Part shown: piece after piece, positions 47,647 to 57,252 of the stretch
Layout: every line of letters begins with the position of its first letter
Numbering within the stretch: the stretch's first letter is position 1
Assembly: GCF_001953635.1 (NCBI RefSeq)
Contig: NZ_MEJH01000003.1
Span: 449,197 to 513,196 of the forward strand
DNA length: 64,000 bases
Source: Alteromonas abrolhosensis
Lineage (GTDB): Bacteria; Pseudomonadota; Gammaproteobacteria; Enterobacterales; Alteromonadaceae
Direction of reading: 5' to 3'
The notes under the pieces: model-generated
What the model saw: only the letters and a program-made list of their open reading frames with translations
Told to the model about the DNA's origin: nothing
Databases searched by the model: none
Position numbers and translations under genes: made by a program

Positions 47647-48372
47647 TCACTTCTTCAGTGCTTTTCTTCTATTTGAAAGAAGGAAAAATAGACCTGCACC
47701 GAACAAGCTAAATGCTGCTGGCTCTGAGACACTTGTAGCAGTCGGCGAGTAATCAAATTCTACGAACACTTTACCCCAAGAACCTGTGGAGAACTCGTTG
47801 GTAAAACTACCTGAGCCACCTTCAACTTGGTTAAACACGTTTGTTCTAGCATCAGTAGAAAATAAAAACTCAATGGGTGTTCCTGCCAAAAATGCTGACA
47901 AGTCAACGTTAGATAACATTCCTGAACGTTCGCCTGTTGTAACGTCGAATTCGAACTCAGCGGAGTCTTCTCCTGGGATCATTGTAAATGTCCCCTCAGG
48001 CGAACTTTGCGCTGAGACAAGAGGATTTATAAAGTTTGCTGGTTCAAATATAAACGTATCAGCTACGCTACTGGAAACTTGCCAATTTGATGCGAGAAAG
48101 ATATTAACATCTGTTCGCCCTGGCTCTGAACTTCCATTGACTGATCGCCCTTCGCTGTCTATCTGTCCATAGACCATTATGTTAACAGCATTCAATGTAC
48201 CCAGTGTTTGATCGAATGCATCAATAAACACGCTTTCAGATAGGGGCGAGACATCAGCCACATCGAAAGGACTTCCTTGTTCACCAAAGGATACTTCTTG
48301 CGTAATAATTGCGGCTTTTATTGGCATTGTAGTCGCTGCAACGATGGCAGCGGCAATAATTCGCTTCTTCAT
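47647..48372 (-). CDS. PEP-CTERM sorting-domain exported protein
   Basis: 241 aa. A Sec signal peptide (MKKRIIAAAIVAATTMPIKA) is followed by a beta-rich, Ser/Phe/Gly-rich secreted domain and the tripartite C terminus SEP-AAFSLFGAGLFFLLS-NRRKALKK (residues about 216-241), the PEP-CTERM signal processed by exosortase. Such proteins belong to exopolysaccharide-associated surface systems. The exosortase is not in this window. AGGA lies 7 nt before the ATG, and a sigma-54-like promoter is 60 bp upstream. Confidence 0.88.
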   Translation of the reverse strand: MKKRIIAAAIVAATTMPIKAAIITQEVSFGEQGSPFDVADVSPLSESVFIDAFDQTLGTLNAVNIMVYGQIDSEGRSVNGSSEPGRTDVNIFLASNWQVSSSVADTFIFEPANFINPLVSAQSSPEGTFTMIPGEDSAEFEFDVTTGERSGMLSNVDLSAFLAGTPIEFLFSTDARTNVFNQVEGGSGSFTNEFSTGSWGKVFVEFDYSPTATSVSEPAAFSLFGAGLFFLLSNRRKALKK

Positions 48373-48431
48373 AAATTCATCCTGATCATAGAGTTAGAAT
48401 TACCCCAACGGCCGAAGGGGCAATCGTTATT

Positions 48432-48447
48432 TGCAAGAACAGAACCA
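48432..48447 (-). promoter_or_regulatory. Sigma-54-like promoter of the PEP-CTERM gene
   Basis: Minus strand: TGG (48447-48445), 8 intervening bases, TTGCA (48436-48432). The invariant GG and GC are exactly 10 nt apart, as required for -24/-12 promoters (TGGCACG-N4-TTGCW). The predicted start is near 48422, 50 nt before the ATG. PEP-CTERM genes are controlled by RpoN with PrsK/PrsR in several bacteria, which supports the call. Confidence 0.6.
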
Positions 48448-48770
48448 TAGATTGTTTTATGCGCAATACCGCATGCAGTCTGGGTTGGTTGAATTTTTAA
48501 TTTTTAAGCAAAAATTAAAATTTTTTTAAACTCGGAAAATATTACACTTTAGTTGTAATTATGACTGATCCGTTACTTATTGGCACAAGCGATGCTAAAC
48601 AAACGATGCAATGAATGCTGCGAAGTGTTCGTTTTGCCACAACAGTACATAATCAGGAAGAACAGATTGTGAGAAAACTTTCCGAAATTGGGCAAGTGGT
48701 AGCTTGAAATATCAGTAATAAAAAGATGTAATTTCGAAGCACAATTGAGCTTAGCCAGCTTGACTCATTA
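48448..48770. other. AT-rich region upstream of the PEP-CTERM gene
   Basis: No credible gene. It contains an AT-only inverted repeat around 48491-48525 (TTTTTAATTTTT / AAAAATTAAAA with spacer AAGC) and an ATTACA/TGTAAT dyad (48541-48559). These could bind an activator for the sigma-54 promoter, but this is a guess. Confidence 0.4.
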
Positions 48771-48773
48771 ACA

Positions 48774-48802
48774 AAAACGCTACGCTTTTATACGTAGCGC
48801 TG
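48774..48802 (-). terminator. der terminator
   Basis: Minus strand: CGCTACG / TATAAAAG / CGTAGCG followed by TTTTTGTT, 13 nt or so after the der stop. Confidence 0.82.
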
Positions 48803-48814
48803 GTCTTCGGTGTG

Positions 48815-50260
48815 CTATTTCTTATCTTTGTAATAAGACATCATCCGACGGCGCTTGCGCTGCTGCGCCAAGGTCAAATTAGTTTTCTTACCTTCAAATG
48901 GGTTATTACCCTCTCTGAATTCTATCTTGATGGGCGTGCCCATAATTTCTAGCGCTTTTCTAAAGTAATTCATCAAAAAGCGCTTATACGAACTGGGTAA
49001 GTCATCAACTTGGTTACCGTGAATCACGATAACTGGCGGGTTGTAACCACCTGCGTGAGCATACTTCATTTTAACTCGGCGGCCGCGTACGAGTGGAGGT
49101 TGATGGTCATCCTGCGCCATTTCCATAATTTGTGTAAGCAACGCGGTATTAATACGCTTGGTCGCGCTCATATATGCTTCTTGTACAGACTCAAATAAGT
49201 TACCCACACCTGAGCCATGAAGTGCAGAGATAAAGTGAATTCTCGCGAAATCAATAAAGCCTAGGCGGCGGTCCATTTCGCGCTTTATGTCATCTTTAAC
49301 ATCTGTGCTTAAACCGTCCCACTTGTTCACAGCAACCACTAAAGAACGCCCTGAATTAAGTACAAAGCCTAATAAGCTAAGATCTTGGTCGGTAATACCT
49401 TCTCTGGCATCAATGACCAATAACACTACGTTAGCTTCTTCAATAGCCTGAAGGGTTTTTACAATAGAGAACTTCTCTACGGCTTCGCTGATTTTTTTGC
49501 GCTTTCTTACGCCCGCAGTGTCAATTAGAATGTATTCTCGCTCATCCCTTTCCATTGGAATGTACACACTATCACGGGTGGTGCCAGGCATGTCGAATAC
49601 TACTACGCGCTCTTCACCTAAGATGCGATTTGTCAGTGTCGACTTGCCAACGTTGGGCTTACCTACGATAGCAAGTTTGATAGGCAACTCTTGTAAGCGC
49701 TGACGCTGGGTTTCAGCATCCTCTTCTTCTTCAGGCTCTTCATCAACAATTTCCATGTCTGGGAAGTCGGATTCAAGTGGCTTTAAGGCGTCCTGCAACA
49801 ATTGGCTTACACCGCGACCGTGTGCAGCAGCAATTTGCTTAATATCACCTAAGCCTAACGAGTAGAATTCCGCACTTTCGCTATCGCCGTCGATTCCGTC
49901 AACCTTGTTCGCCACAACAAACACTTTTTTGTTTATGCGTCGAAGGTGGTCAGCAATCCCTTGGTCAGCAGGAAGCATACCTGCTCGAGCATCAACCAAG
50001 AATAAAACTACATCTGCTTCTTCAATAGCCAACAAAGATTGCTGCGCCATTTCAGCATCAATGCCCTCCTCATCGCCTGTAATACCGCCGGTATCCACTA
50101 CGATGAACTGGCGCTTTTCAAATTTCGCTTGGCCGTACTTACGGTCGCGAGTTAACCCCGGGTAGTCAGCAACAAGTGCATCACGGGTATTTGTAAGGCG
50201 ATTAAACAAGGTTGATTTACCAACATTAGGGCGGCCAACCAAAGCAACAACGGGTAACAT
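48815..50260 (-). CDS. der: Ribosome biogenesis GTPase Der (EngA)
   Basis: A 481-aa tandem-G-domain GTPase for 50S maturation. The first domain ([19 protein letters not shown]) and second ([19 protein letters not shown]) are separated by an acidic linker ([12 protein letters not shown]), and a KH-like domain follows. The Lys/Arg-rich tail ([16 protein letters not shown]) is normal for gammaproteobacteria. It follows bamB but has its own promoter. Confidence 0.98.
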   Translation of the reverse strand: MLPVVALVGRPNVGKSTLFNRLTNTRDALVADYPGLTRDRKYGQAKFEKRQFIVVDTGGITGDEEGIDAEMAQQSLLAIEEADVVLFLVDARAGMLPADQGIADHLRRINKKVFVVANKVDGIDGDSESAEFYSLGLGDIKQIAAAHGRGVSQLLQDALKPLESDFPDMEIVDEEPEEEEDAETQRQRLQELPIKLAIVGKPNVGKSTLTNRILGEERVVVFDMPGTTRDSVYIPMERDEREYILIDTAGVRKRKKISEAVEKFSIVKTLQAIEEANVVLLVIDAREGITDQDLSLLGFVLNSGRSLVVAVNKWDGLSTDVKDDIKREMDRRLGFIDFARIHFISALHGSGVGNLFESVQEAYMSATKRINTALLTQIMEMAQDDHQPPLVRGRRVKMKYAHAGGYNPPVIVIHGNQVDDLPSSYKRFLMNYFRKALEIMGTPIKIEFREGNNPFEGKKTNLTLAQQRKRRRMMSYYKDKK

Positions 50261-50389
50261 TTATTCAGATCCTAAGGGTCATGAAAGCTAATAAGCACAA
50301 GCCACATATGCCACCCATTACAAGTAACGTTTGGGAGAAGTAGTCTCTAACGATTGGTGGATTACTATGAGGCTTTTAAGAATGGGCGC

Positions 50390-50418
50390 ATTATACCTTG
50401 TTCACTACCTAATACCAA
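50390..50418 (-). promoter_or_regulatory. Sigma-70 promoter for der
   Basis: Minus strand: TTGGTA (50418-50413), 17-bp spacer, TATAAT (50395-50390), then GCGCCC. Together with the bamB terminator it makes der a separate transcription unit. Hexamers and spacing are identical to the ribF promoter. Confidence 0.78.
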
Positions 50419-50497
50419 TGGCGTTCAATAACAAGGATGAAGAAGGCTTTGCCTGTTGAAAAAGGATGTATCCGGGCACTGCGAAAATTAGTTGATG

Positions 50498-50534
50498 TAA
50501 AAAAGGCATCTCAAGTCAAACTTGAAATGCCTTT
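50498..50534 (-). terminator. bamB terminator
   Basis: Minus strand: AAAGGCAT and TCAAGT pair with ACTTGA and ATGCCTTT across one mismatch, with loop TTG, then TTTTT. About 30 nt after the bamB stop. Confidence 0.85.
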
Positions 50535-50563
50535 GATATTCAGTAGTTATCTACAACTTGTGG

Positions 50564-51823
50564 CTATTTAGGAACTCGCACCGAGGCAACTACACCGTTT
50601 CGAGTTACCGCAATAATGCTCTCTTCTACTTTTAATGGCGCAGCAAAGATTGAATCATCTTCATCATCGCCGCCTACATCTAAGCGAGCAACGACTTTAC
50701 CTGTTTCTTGCTCAATCCAGTGCAAAAAGCCCCAATTGTCACCAACAACAACGTGTTCACCTACCGGTGTTGCCGCTGTTAATGAACGATGCTTAAGTGA
50801 ACCCTGAGACCAAAGCTCTACACCGTTTCGTCTATCAAGGGCATAAACGTTGGAGTTGTTATCTACAACAAAAATTTTGTTGCCGTCGATATTCAAATTG
50901 CGAAATGATGCATATTCACGCTTCCAGATAACACGACCTGAGCGCAGCTCCACAGCAGCCAGTGTTCCGTTATAAGAAACTGTATAAACCGTTCCACCAA
51001 ATAAAACGGGTGTGGTATCAATATCTACAATACGTTCAAGTTCTGTTGCACCAGAAGGCGTGGCGATGACGGTTTCCCACGCAAGTACGCCCGTTTCGAT
51101 AAGATTAACCTGAATCTTACCTGTTGGTGTGCCGATGATAGCACCACCGTTTGATGCAATTGGGCCAGAGATGCCACGTAGTGTTAGTGGAGGTGTATCG
51201 CCTTCGTGTCTCCACAGCTGCTCTCCGGTACGTGTACTAAAGCCAAACAAGCTACCAGCGCCCGTGTTAACCACTAAGATACCTTCATCAGCAGCCGGAG
51301 CCGCTAAAATCTCACCTGGAACAGATGCATCCCAAACAAGCTCACCAGTTTCCGCGTCCATTGCAGCTACATAACCGTTTTCAGTACCAATAAATACATG
51401 TCTGTCTGCTACTGCGATTCCGCCAATACGTGCAGTCTCACCACTACGCCATAAATTAGTGACCGAGCTCAGCATGCCCTCTGAACGAAACTGTGCGAAA
51501 TCTTTCTCCCACAACACTTTTCCCGTTTCAGGATCCATTGCGACAACAGCTCCATGGCGGTCAGCAGCATAGAGCTTGTCATAGGCATAAACTGGGCGGA
51601 GGCGAGAAAAATAATGGTTAACACCGTCACCAATGTCTCGTTCCCACACAAGTTGTGGGGAGAACTTAGCTTCAATTGGTTTGAGATGGCGAATTTCCAA
51701 CTCTTCTTCATCAGCAAACCAGTCTGAAATAGTAGAACAGCCTGACATTGTGATAGACACCGCGAGTGCCATACCTATCGTGCGAGCAAATCGACCTTTA
51801 CGGCCACACGTGTTGTGAAACAA
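50564..51823 (-). CDS. bamB: Outer membrane assembly lipoprotein BamB
   Basis: A 419-aa eight-bladed PQQ-type propeller lipoprotein of the BAM complex. The signal peptide ends in the lipobox TMSGC; repeats such as VVAMDPETGKVLWEKDF, VAAMDAETGELVWDASV and LAAVELRSGRVIWKREY follow. The start is TTG 51823, supported by AGAGG 8 nt upstream; an internal ATG (51772) would give a short signal peptide but no comparable ribosome-binding site. In operon with yfgM and hisS (45-bp gap to yfgM). Confidence 0.95.
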   Translation of the reverse strand: MFHNTCGRKGRFARTIGMALAVSITMSGCSTISDWFADEEELEIRHLKPIEAKFSPQLVWERDIGDGVNHYFSRLRPVYAYDKLYAADRHGAVVAMDPETGKVLWEKDFAQFRSEGMLSSVTNLWRSGETARIGGIAVADRHVFIGTENGYVAAMDAETGELVWDASVPGEILAAPAADEGILVVNTGAGSLFGFSTRTGEQLWRHEGDTPPLTLRGISGPIASNGGAIIGTPTGKIQVNLIETGVLAWETVIATPSGATELERIVDIDTTPVLFGGTVYTVSYNGTLAAVELRSGRVIWKREYASFRNLNIDGNKIFVVDNNSNVYALDRRNGVELWSQGSLKHRSLTAATPVGEHVVVGDNWGFLHWIEQETGKVVARLDVGGDDEDDSIFAAPLKVEESIIAVTRNGVVASVRVPK

Positions 51824-51867
51824 ATTGCGTACCTCTTTATTATTTATACCAGCCCAAAGGCCATCGC

Positions 51868-52488
51868 TTACTGCGCAGCAGATACCGAAAGGTTATCTAG
51901 CTTCATTTGTAAAAGCGGATTATTGGCATTTTTTTCTAACGCATTTGAATAAGCTAAGCGAGCATCGTCAAACTTGCCTTGTTTTTGATACACATCGCCT
52001 TTTAATTCAGAAACTTCTGCTGAAAATGCGTCATTTGTTACGTTGCTAAGCGTAGACAACGCCGCGTCCAGCTGGTTCATTTCAATTTGCACACGAGACA
52101 AACGAAGTGAAGCAAGTACTTTTAATTCATCATTTTCGGCAAAGGTAACAACGTGATTAAGGTGTGACGCTGCCGCATCTAAATCACCCGTATCTACCGC
52201 TTGCTTGGCAGCAAGAAGACTAGCGATGCTTGCATAACCACTATCTTTATTTTCTTCGATGAAAGCCTTAACTTTTGCGTCACTGCCTTCGGTACCAAAA
52301 GTCTCTACGGCATTTTGATAAGCAACAGATGCCGCTTCTTTACTTTCAATTTGCGCTTCTGAATACGCTCTCCAGCCCCAAAGTCCACCTAGACCAAGTG
52401 CTGCACCCACGATGATCGCCGTACCGTGCTCTTTCCAAAAACGTTTAATCGCTTCTACTTGTTGTTCTTCTGTTGCGAACTGTTCCAT
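51868..52488 (-). CDS. yfgM: YfgM-family tetratricopeptide-repeat membrane protein
   Basis: 206 aa: a short cytoplasmic N-terminal helix (EQQVEAIKRFWKEHG), one membrane segment (about residues 23-42) and a periplasmic TPR-like domain. E. coli YfgM binds the SecYEG translocon with PpiD, also encoded in this window. It starts 12 bp after hisS; GAGGA lies upstream of its ATG. Confidence 0.92.
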   Translation of the reverse strand: MEQFATEEQQVEAIKRFWKEHGTAIIVGAALGLGGLWGWRAYSEAQIESKEAASVAYQNAVETFGTEGSDAKVKAFIEENKDSGYASIASLLAAKQAVDTGDLDAAASHLNHVVTFAENDELKVLASLRLSRVQIEMNQLDAALSTLSNVTNDAFSAEVSELKGDVYQKQGKFDDARLAYSNALEKNANNPLLQMKLDNLSVSAAQ

Positions 52489-52500
52489 GATGTCCTCTTT

Positions 52501-53784
52501 TTATTTTGCGCTCAGCATCTCTGCAACCTTACCAGATAAGGTATCGAAGCTGACTGTAACTTGTTCTTGACCATCGCGTAGTGGTTTAACACCTACTTCA
52601 CGAGACTGCATTTCGTCATTACCTAAAAGCAGCGCTAAACGTGCACCTGTTTTATCTGCACGCTTTAGTTGTTTTTTAAAGTTGCCACCGCCACAGTGCA
52701 TCATTATGCGTGTATTAGGAAGCGTATTTCGAAGGTGTTCAGCTACTTCAATAGCGTAAGACTGTGCCTCATCGCCCATCGCTGTGACGTATACGTCAGC
52801 GAAGCTCAGGTCCTGACCTTCTTCAGTTAATGTAGTTAGCAACAGTACCAGACGTTCAATGCCCATAGCAAAACCAACTGCTGGCGTTGCTTTGCCACCC
52901 AGCTGCTCTACCAAGCCATCGTAACGGCCTCCAGCACAAACTGTACCTTGGGCTCCCAGGCTATCTGTGACCCACTCGAACACTGTGCGGTTGTAGTAAT
53001 CTAATCCGCGCACTAAACGAGGATTTATTTCAAACTCAATGCCTGCTTGCGTTAAGCGTGCGCATAAGGTTTCAAAGTGTACTTTAGATTCTTCGTCAAG
53101 GTGATCGATAAGGGCTGGCGCATCGGCAATAGCAGCTTGTACATCAGGATTCTTTGAATCGAGTACACGAAGTGGATTTGTTTCAAGACGGCGCAGTGAA
53201 TCTTCGTCTAGCTGGTCCGCACGCTCTTTTAAGAATTCAACTAGCGTATCGCGATATGCAGCGCGAGCTTCGTTTGAACCTAAGGTGTTGATTTGAAGTT
53301 TTACGTGCTGCTGGATACCGAAAGCCTTCCAAAAACGTGCACTAAGGAGAATCACTTCTAAGTCGATGTCAGGGCCGTCCATACCGTAGGTCTCTACACC
53401 GAACTGGTGGAACTGACGATAGCGCCCTTTTTGTGGACGTTCATGACGGAACATCGGCCCCATGTACCACAGCCGTTGTTGCTGGTTGTACAATAAACCG
53501 TGTTCGTTACCCGCACGCACACAACTTGCCGTACCTTCCGGACGCAGCGTTAGGCTGTCGCCATTTCTATCTTCGAAGGTATACATTTCTTTTTCAACGA
53601 TATCGGTAACCTCACCGATAGAGCGTTTAAATAAGTCTGTGCTTTCAACAATGGGAGTACGTATTTCTTGGTAACCATAACTCGCCACAACCTGACGAAG
53701 TACAGATTCTACCTTTTGCCATGTACCGGAAATCTCCGGTAGGCAGTCATTCATGCCTCGAATTGCCTGAATAGTCTTAGCCAC
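52501..53784 (-). CDS. hisS: Histidyl-tRNA synthetase
   Basis: A class II synthetase, 427 aa, with motif 2 ([14 protein letters not shown]), the histidine-specific [13 protein letters not shown], motif 3 ([15 protein letters not shown]) and an anticodon-binding C-terminal domain. GTG start ([13 protein letters not shown]). It follows ispG by 82 bp, a gap that holds both a hairpin and a promoter candidate. It charges the duplicated tRNA-His genes in this window. Confidence 0.97.
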   Translation of the reverse strand: MAKTIQAIRGMNDCLPEISGTWQKVESVLRQVVASYGYQEIRTPIVESTDLFKRSIGEVTDIVEKEMYTFEDRNGDSLTLRPEGTASCVRAGNEHGLLYNQQQRLWYMGPMFRHERPQKGRYRQFHQFGVETYGMDGPDIDLEVILLSARFWKAFGIQQHVKLQINTLGSNEARAAYRDTLVEFLKERADQLDEDSLRRLETNPLRVLDSKNPDVQAAIADAPALIDHLDEESKVHFETLCARLTQAGIEFEINPRLVRGLDYYNRTVFEWVTDSLGAQGTVCAGGRYDGLVEQLGGKATPAVGFAMGIERLVLLLTTLTEEGQDLSFADVYVTAMGDEAQSYAIEVAEHLRNTLPNTRIMMHCGGGNFKKQLKRADKTGARLALLLGNDEMQSREVGVKPLRDGQEQVTVSFDTLSGKVAEMLSAK

Positions 53785-53822
53785 GTGAAATTCTCATACT
53801 GCTAAATAGTGAAAAGCCCCGC

Positions 53823-53851
53823 ATTATAGGGGCTTTGGAAGTAAACAACAA
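53823..53851 (-). promoter_or_regulatory. Candidate hisS promoter overlapping a hairpin
   Basis: Minus strand: TTGTTG (53851-53846), 17-bp spacer, TATAAT (53828-53823), then GCGGGG. AAAGCCCC/GGGGCTTT arms (53813-53820 and 53829-53836) flank the -10, so the segment could also act as a partial terminator for ispG transcripts. Confidence 0.6.
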
Positions 53852-53866
53852 TGAACAAAAAATGTC

Positions 53867-54985
53867 TTAGTCTTTAACTGATACCTGAATTTTATTTTGT
53901 TCACTCATACGCGATGCTTTGGCGCGAATTTTTGCTTCAAGCTTATCGACAAGATCATCGTTAGGCAGACGCTCTTTAACGCGTTTGCCATCTTCATATA
54001 GACCACTCATATTACGTGCGCCAGTAAGGCCTAAATCAGACACTTCTGCTTCGCCTGGACCGTTAACCACGCAACCGATAATAGAGACATCCATTGGCGT
54101 GAGTATATCTTCCAATCGCTGTTCAAGGGCATTCACCGTGCCGATTACATCGAACTCTTGTCGTGAACAACTCGGGCAAGCAATAAAGTTTATACCGCGC
54201 GAACGAATACGCAGTGACTTCAAAATATCAAAGCCTACCTTGATTTCTTCCACTGGGTCTGCGGCTAACGATACGCGCAACGTATCACCAATACCTTCAG
54301 CTAATAGCATACCTAAGCCAACTGCACTCTTTACGGCGCCTGCGCGCTGACCACCAGCTTCGGTAATACCTAAGTGAAGCGGTTGATCTATCTTTTGTGC
54401 TAATAAACGATAGGCGCCAACGGCTAAGAACACATCTGACGCTTTTACGCTAACCTTAAACTGGTCAAAGTTGAGTTTGTCAAGAATGTCGACGTGGCGC
54501 ATAGCAGATTCCACAAGGGCTTCTGGCGTTGGCTCACCGTACTTTTCTTGTAAATCTTTTTCTAACGACCCGCCGTTAACACCAATACGAATAGGAATGT
54601 TTTTGTCTTTTGCACAATCAACGACAGAACGCACACGCTCCATATTACCGATATTACCTGGGTTGATGCGCAGGCAATCCACGCCGTATTCTGCAACCTT
54701 AAGTGCAATGCGGTAGTCAAAATGAATGTCGGCCACTAGTGGCACACTCACCTGTTTTTTAATCTCTTTAAATGCTTCAGCCGCTTCCATGGTAGGTACA
54801 GATACACGAACGATCTCACCACCTACAGCAACAATACGGTTTATTTGATCGACAGTGGCAGCCACATCTGTGGTGCGCGTATTCGTCATAGATTGAACAG
54901 CAATGGGAGCGCCATCACCAATGGGGACGTTACCTACATTAATACGCGTAGACTTTCTGCGTTTAATAGGGCTTTCTGCAAACAT
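53867..54985 (-). CDS. ispG: 4-hydroxy-3-methylbut-2-enyl diphosphate synthase (flavodoxin)
   Basis: A 372-aa MEP-pathway enzyme giving HMBPP, the substrate of IspH encoded at 1231-2175. The TIM-barrel N-terminal half starts [20 protein letters not shown]; the iron-sulfur ligands are in [12 protein letters not shown] and [11 protein letters not shown]. It lies 8 bp after rodZ, the conserved order. Confidence 0.98.
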   Translation of the reverse strand: MFAESPIKRRKSTRINVGNVPIGDGAPIAVQSMTNTRTTDVAATVDQINRIVAVGGEIVRVSVPTMEAAEAFKEIKKQVSVPLVADIHFDYRIALKVAEYGVDCLRINPGNIGNMERVRSVVDCAKDKNIPIRIGVNGGSLEKDLQEKYGEPTPEALVESAMRHVDILDKLNFDQFKVSVKASDVFLAVGAYRLLAQKIDQPLHLGITEAGGQRAGAVKSAVGLGMLLAEGIGDTLRVSLAADPVEEIKVGFDILKSLRIRSRGINFIACPSCSRQEFDVIGTVNALEQRLEDILTPMDVSIIGCVVNGPGEAEVSDLGLTGARNMSGLYEDGKRVKERLPNDDLVDKLEAKIRAKASRMSEQNKIQVSVKD

Positions 54986-54993
54986 CTAATTAC

Positions 54994-56031
54994 CTATAAA
55001 GGAAGTGCGAAACGAGCTGTTTTACCGTTTTGGAATGAAGAAATATCAACAGACTCGCCGTTAACTGATATGCGCACATTATCCGGTGCACCGAGCGTAA
55101 CTTCAACAGGAGGAACGCCTTGAATTTCCATAACCCGTCCTTTTTGCTTTACCCCATAAGCAATGGCTTCTCCAGACGCGTCTTTTATGTTAACCCAACA
55201 GTCATCGTCGAAAGTGAAAACCATAGCAATTGGCGCTGAATCAGACTGATTATTCACATTAAGGTTGGGTTGGGGTTCGTTACTACTCGCAGAATTAACC
55301 AGAGCGGTAAGGTTATTGCTATCATTTACCTCTGTATCGGGTGCTGAGATTGCACCATCATTCAAGCTGCCATCTTGATTAAAACCTGTGTCTTGATCAT
55401 TGAATTCGCCAGCAGAGACTGAGCTTGTACTATTGTTCTCGAACTCACTAGACTGATTGCTTCCAATTGTATCTTCTTCGTCTGAGCGACTATTAGTAAC
55501 AGAGGTGTCTGAACCATTACTAGCTGATGGGATAGGCGTATTTGCCGCCTCTCGCTTAACTGCTTCGCTTAATGGCAACTCGGCGACCGTGTCGTCACTT
55601 GGTTGCTGGTACCACCACACAACAACCGCAGCGATAATTAAAAGCAAAATAACGTACGTTACCATCATCCATCTGTCATCGTGTGTCTGTTTTGCGACAC
55701 GCTTTGAAAAACTTTGCAGCTTCTCAGAAGACGGTACTGAAGTTTGATTGTGAAAACGCTCAAATGCTTCTATTACTTCTTGAGAATTCATTCCTAATTG
55801 CTTGGCATAATTTCTCACGTATCCTTTTGTAAAAGTTACTGAAGACTTTTCATCAATGATGTCATTCTCTAAATCATTGATTTGTTTAGCTTTCAAAAAC
55901 AATTTATCAGCAATATCTTGTTGAGACAAACCTAGCGTTTCACGGCGCGCTTTAAGCATTGCCCCTGGACTTGGCGTGTTTTCTTGTTGTTGCGAAGTTA
56001 CTTCTTGATTCGCTTTTTCTTCCGACACCAT
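54994..56031 (-). CDS. rodZ: Cytoskeletal/cell-shape protein RodZ
   Basis: A 345-aa bitopic membrane protein linking MreB to the elongation machinery. An N-terminal Cro/XRE-like helix-turn-helix (MLKARRETLGLSQQDIADKLFLKAKQINDLE) precedes the TM helix at residues 121-141, a Ser/Asn/Asp-rich low-complexity periplasmic linker of about 100 residues and a C-terminal DUF4115 domain (FDDDCWVNIKDASGEAIAYGV). It sits 6 bp after pilF and 8 bp before ispG. Confidence 0.95.
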   Translation of the reverse strand: MVSEEKANQEVTSQQQENTPSPGAMLKARRETLGLSQQDIADKLFLKAKQINDLENDIIDEKSSVTFTKGYVRNYAKQLGMNSQEVIEAFERFHNQTSVPSSEKLQSFSKRVAKQTHDDRWMMVTYVILLLIIAAVVVWWYQQPSDDTVAELPLSEAVKREAANTPIPSASNGSDTSVTNSRSDEEDTIGSNQSSEFENNSTSSVSAGEFNDQDTGFNQDGSLNDGAISAPDTEVNDSNNLTALVNSASSNEPQPNLNVNNQSDSAPIAMVFTFDDDCWVNIKDASGEAIAYGVKQKGRVMEIQGVPPVEVTLGAPDNVRISVNGESVDISSFQNGKTARFALPL

Positions 56032-56037
56032 TAAACC

Positions 56038-57228
56038 TTATTCCTCCTGCATACTCGGTGGTACTAACCAAAGCGTCTGACCAGCAATAATAGCGCCAGT
56101 ATTACTTAGATTATTCCACTCTCGCAGTGTTGCCATTTTGATATTGTGCAATAAAGAAATACGATATAAGTTTTCACCCTCTTTTACTACATGGAATTTA
56201 GCACTTTGCTCAGATAATTCAGTATTTTGCTTTTTATCTGCCGTGTTGGATGCAACCTTAGTAGTATTGTTAACATTATTGCTCTGCAACTCACCTTGAA
56301 CCTTGCCATCTTGATTTACCGATTTCTCGCTTACATTTCCAGTTGATGTGCCTTTCGCAACCTCGTTATTATTGGAATTGCTTGCGTTATTGTGATTTTC
56401 AGGTTCAAACGTCTTAGATGATTTAACAGTTTTTACTACTCTGTTTTGCATACTTTCACGTTGCACTAAGTAACGATTGGTAAGCTCACTTTCAGGGAAC
56501 AATGACAACATCATTTCGCCATAACCCTTTGCAGTCTCTAAATCCCCTTTCCCCTTGGCTATTTCATAAGCTAACCACAATGAATCTGGCGTAACTTTGG
56601 CAACACGTTCGTATTTTCGTAACGTAGACTCAGCTAGCTCCCACTGCTCTGAAACCGTGTATAGTTCACTTAATAGAAATAAGCTCTTTCCGCGGGCAGG
56701 TTGATGTTTCAAGGCGTCCTGAAAATAACCAATGGCTTCATCTAGCTTGCCTTGGCTTTGCGCGCACAAAGCAAGGTTCTCATAGGTTTGCGCTGCGTTA
56801 GCGTAAAGTCGGTTGTTAATGGCATCAAAGAAATACGCTTTAGCTTTTTCATATTCGCCGTTCTGGCACTTAAACGCGCCATAACTGTTGGCAATATCGC
56901 CATTGTTAGGCGCAAGGTCGATAGCAGTTTCATAGTACTCTTCCGCTCGAAGGTTATCCCCAACCAGCTGATAGTAATATGCCATCGCGAACTGAACATC
57001 TGCAGAGCGAGGGTTGAACTCGAGCGCTTTGTCGAGGTTCTTTTTAGCCTGCGTGTAATTGTTATTTTGAAGATAGGTAAGACCAAGAGACATGCGTGTC
57101 CTAGCGGCTTCTTCGTGATCAAAGTTACCGCCATACATTCCTGGCTGATTATTACTCACACAGCCCGATGTTAAAATAACCGCACTTAATAAACCAATTC
57201 TCAGTGAGGCTCGCAATCCTGCAACCAT
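56038..57228 (-). CDS. pilF: Type IV pilus biogenesis/stability lipoprotein PilF (PilW family) with C-terminal LysM domain
   Basis: 396 aa. A lipobox LTSGC (Cys23) is followed by about six TPRs (LGLTYLQNNNYTQAKKNLDKAL, AMAYYYQLVGDNLRAEEYYETA and later copies), matching the pilotin that brings secretin PilQ to the outer membrane. Beyond the TPRs comes an Asn/Ser/Lys-rich linker and a LysM module (FHVVKEGENLYRISLLHNI...AGQTLWLVPP, about residues 345-391). Canonical PilF (about 250 aa) lacks the LysM module, which should bind peptidoglycan. Confidence 0.9.
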   Translation of the reverse strand: MVAGLRASLRIGLLSAVILTSGCVSNNQPGMYGGNFDHEEAARTRMSLGLTYLQNNNYTQAKKNLDKALEFNPRSADVQFAMAYYYQLVGDNLRAEEYYETAIDLAPNNGDIANSYGAFKCQNGEYEKAKAYFFDAINNRLYANAAQTYENLALCAQSQGKLDEAIGYFQDALKHQPARGKSLFLLSELYTVSEQWELAESTLRKYERVAKVTPDSLWLAYEIAKGKGDLETAKGYGEMMLSLFPESELTNRYLVQRESMQNRVVKTVKSSKTFEPENHNNASNSNNNEVAKGTSTGNVSEKSVNQDGKVQGELQSNNVNNTTKVASNTADKKQNTELSEQSAKFHVVKEGENLYRISLLHNIKMATLREWNNLSNTGAIIAGQTLWLVPPSMQEE

Positions 57229-57252
57229 AGTCTTACCCTAATATCTTAATGA

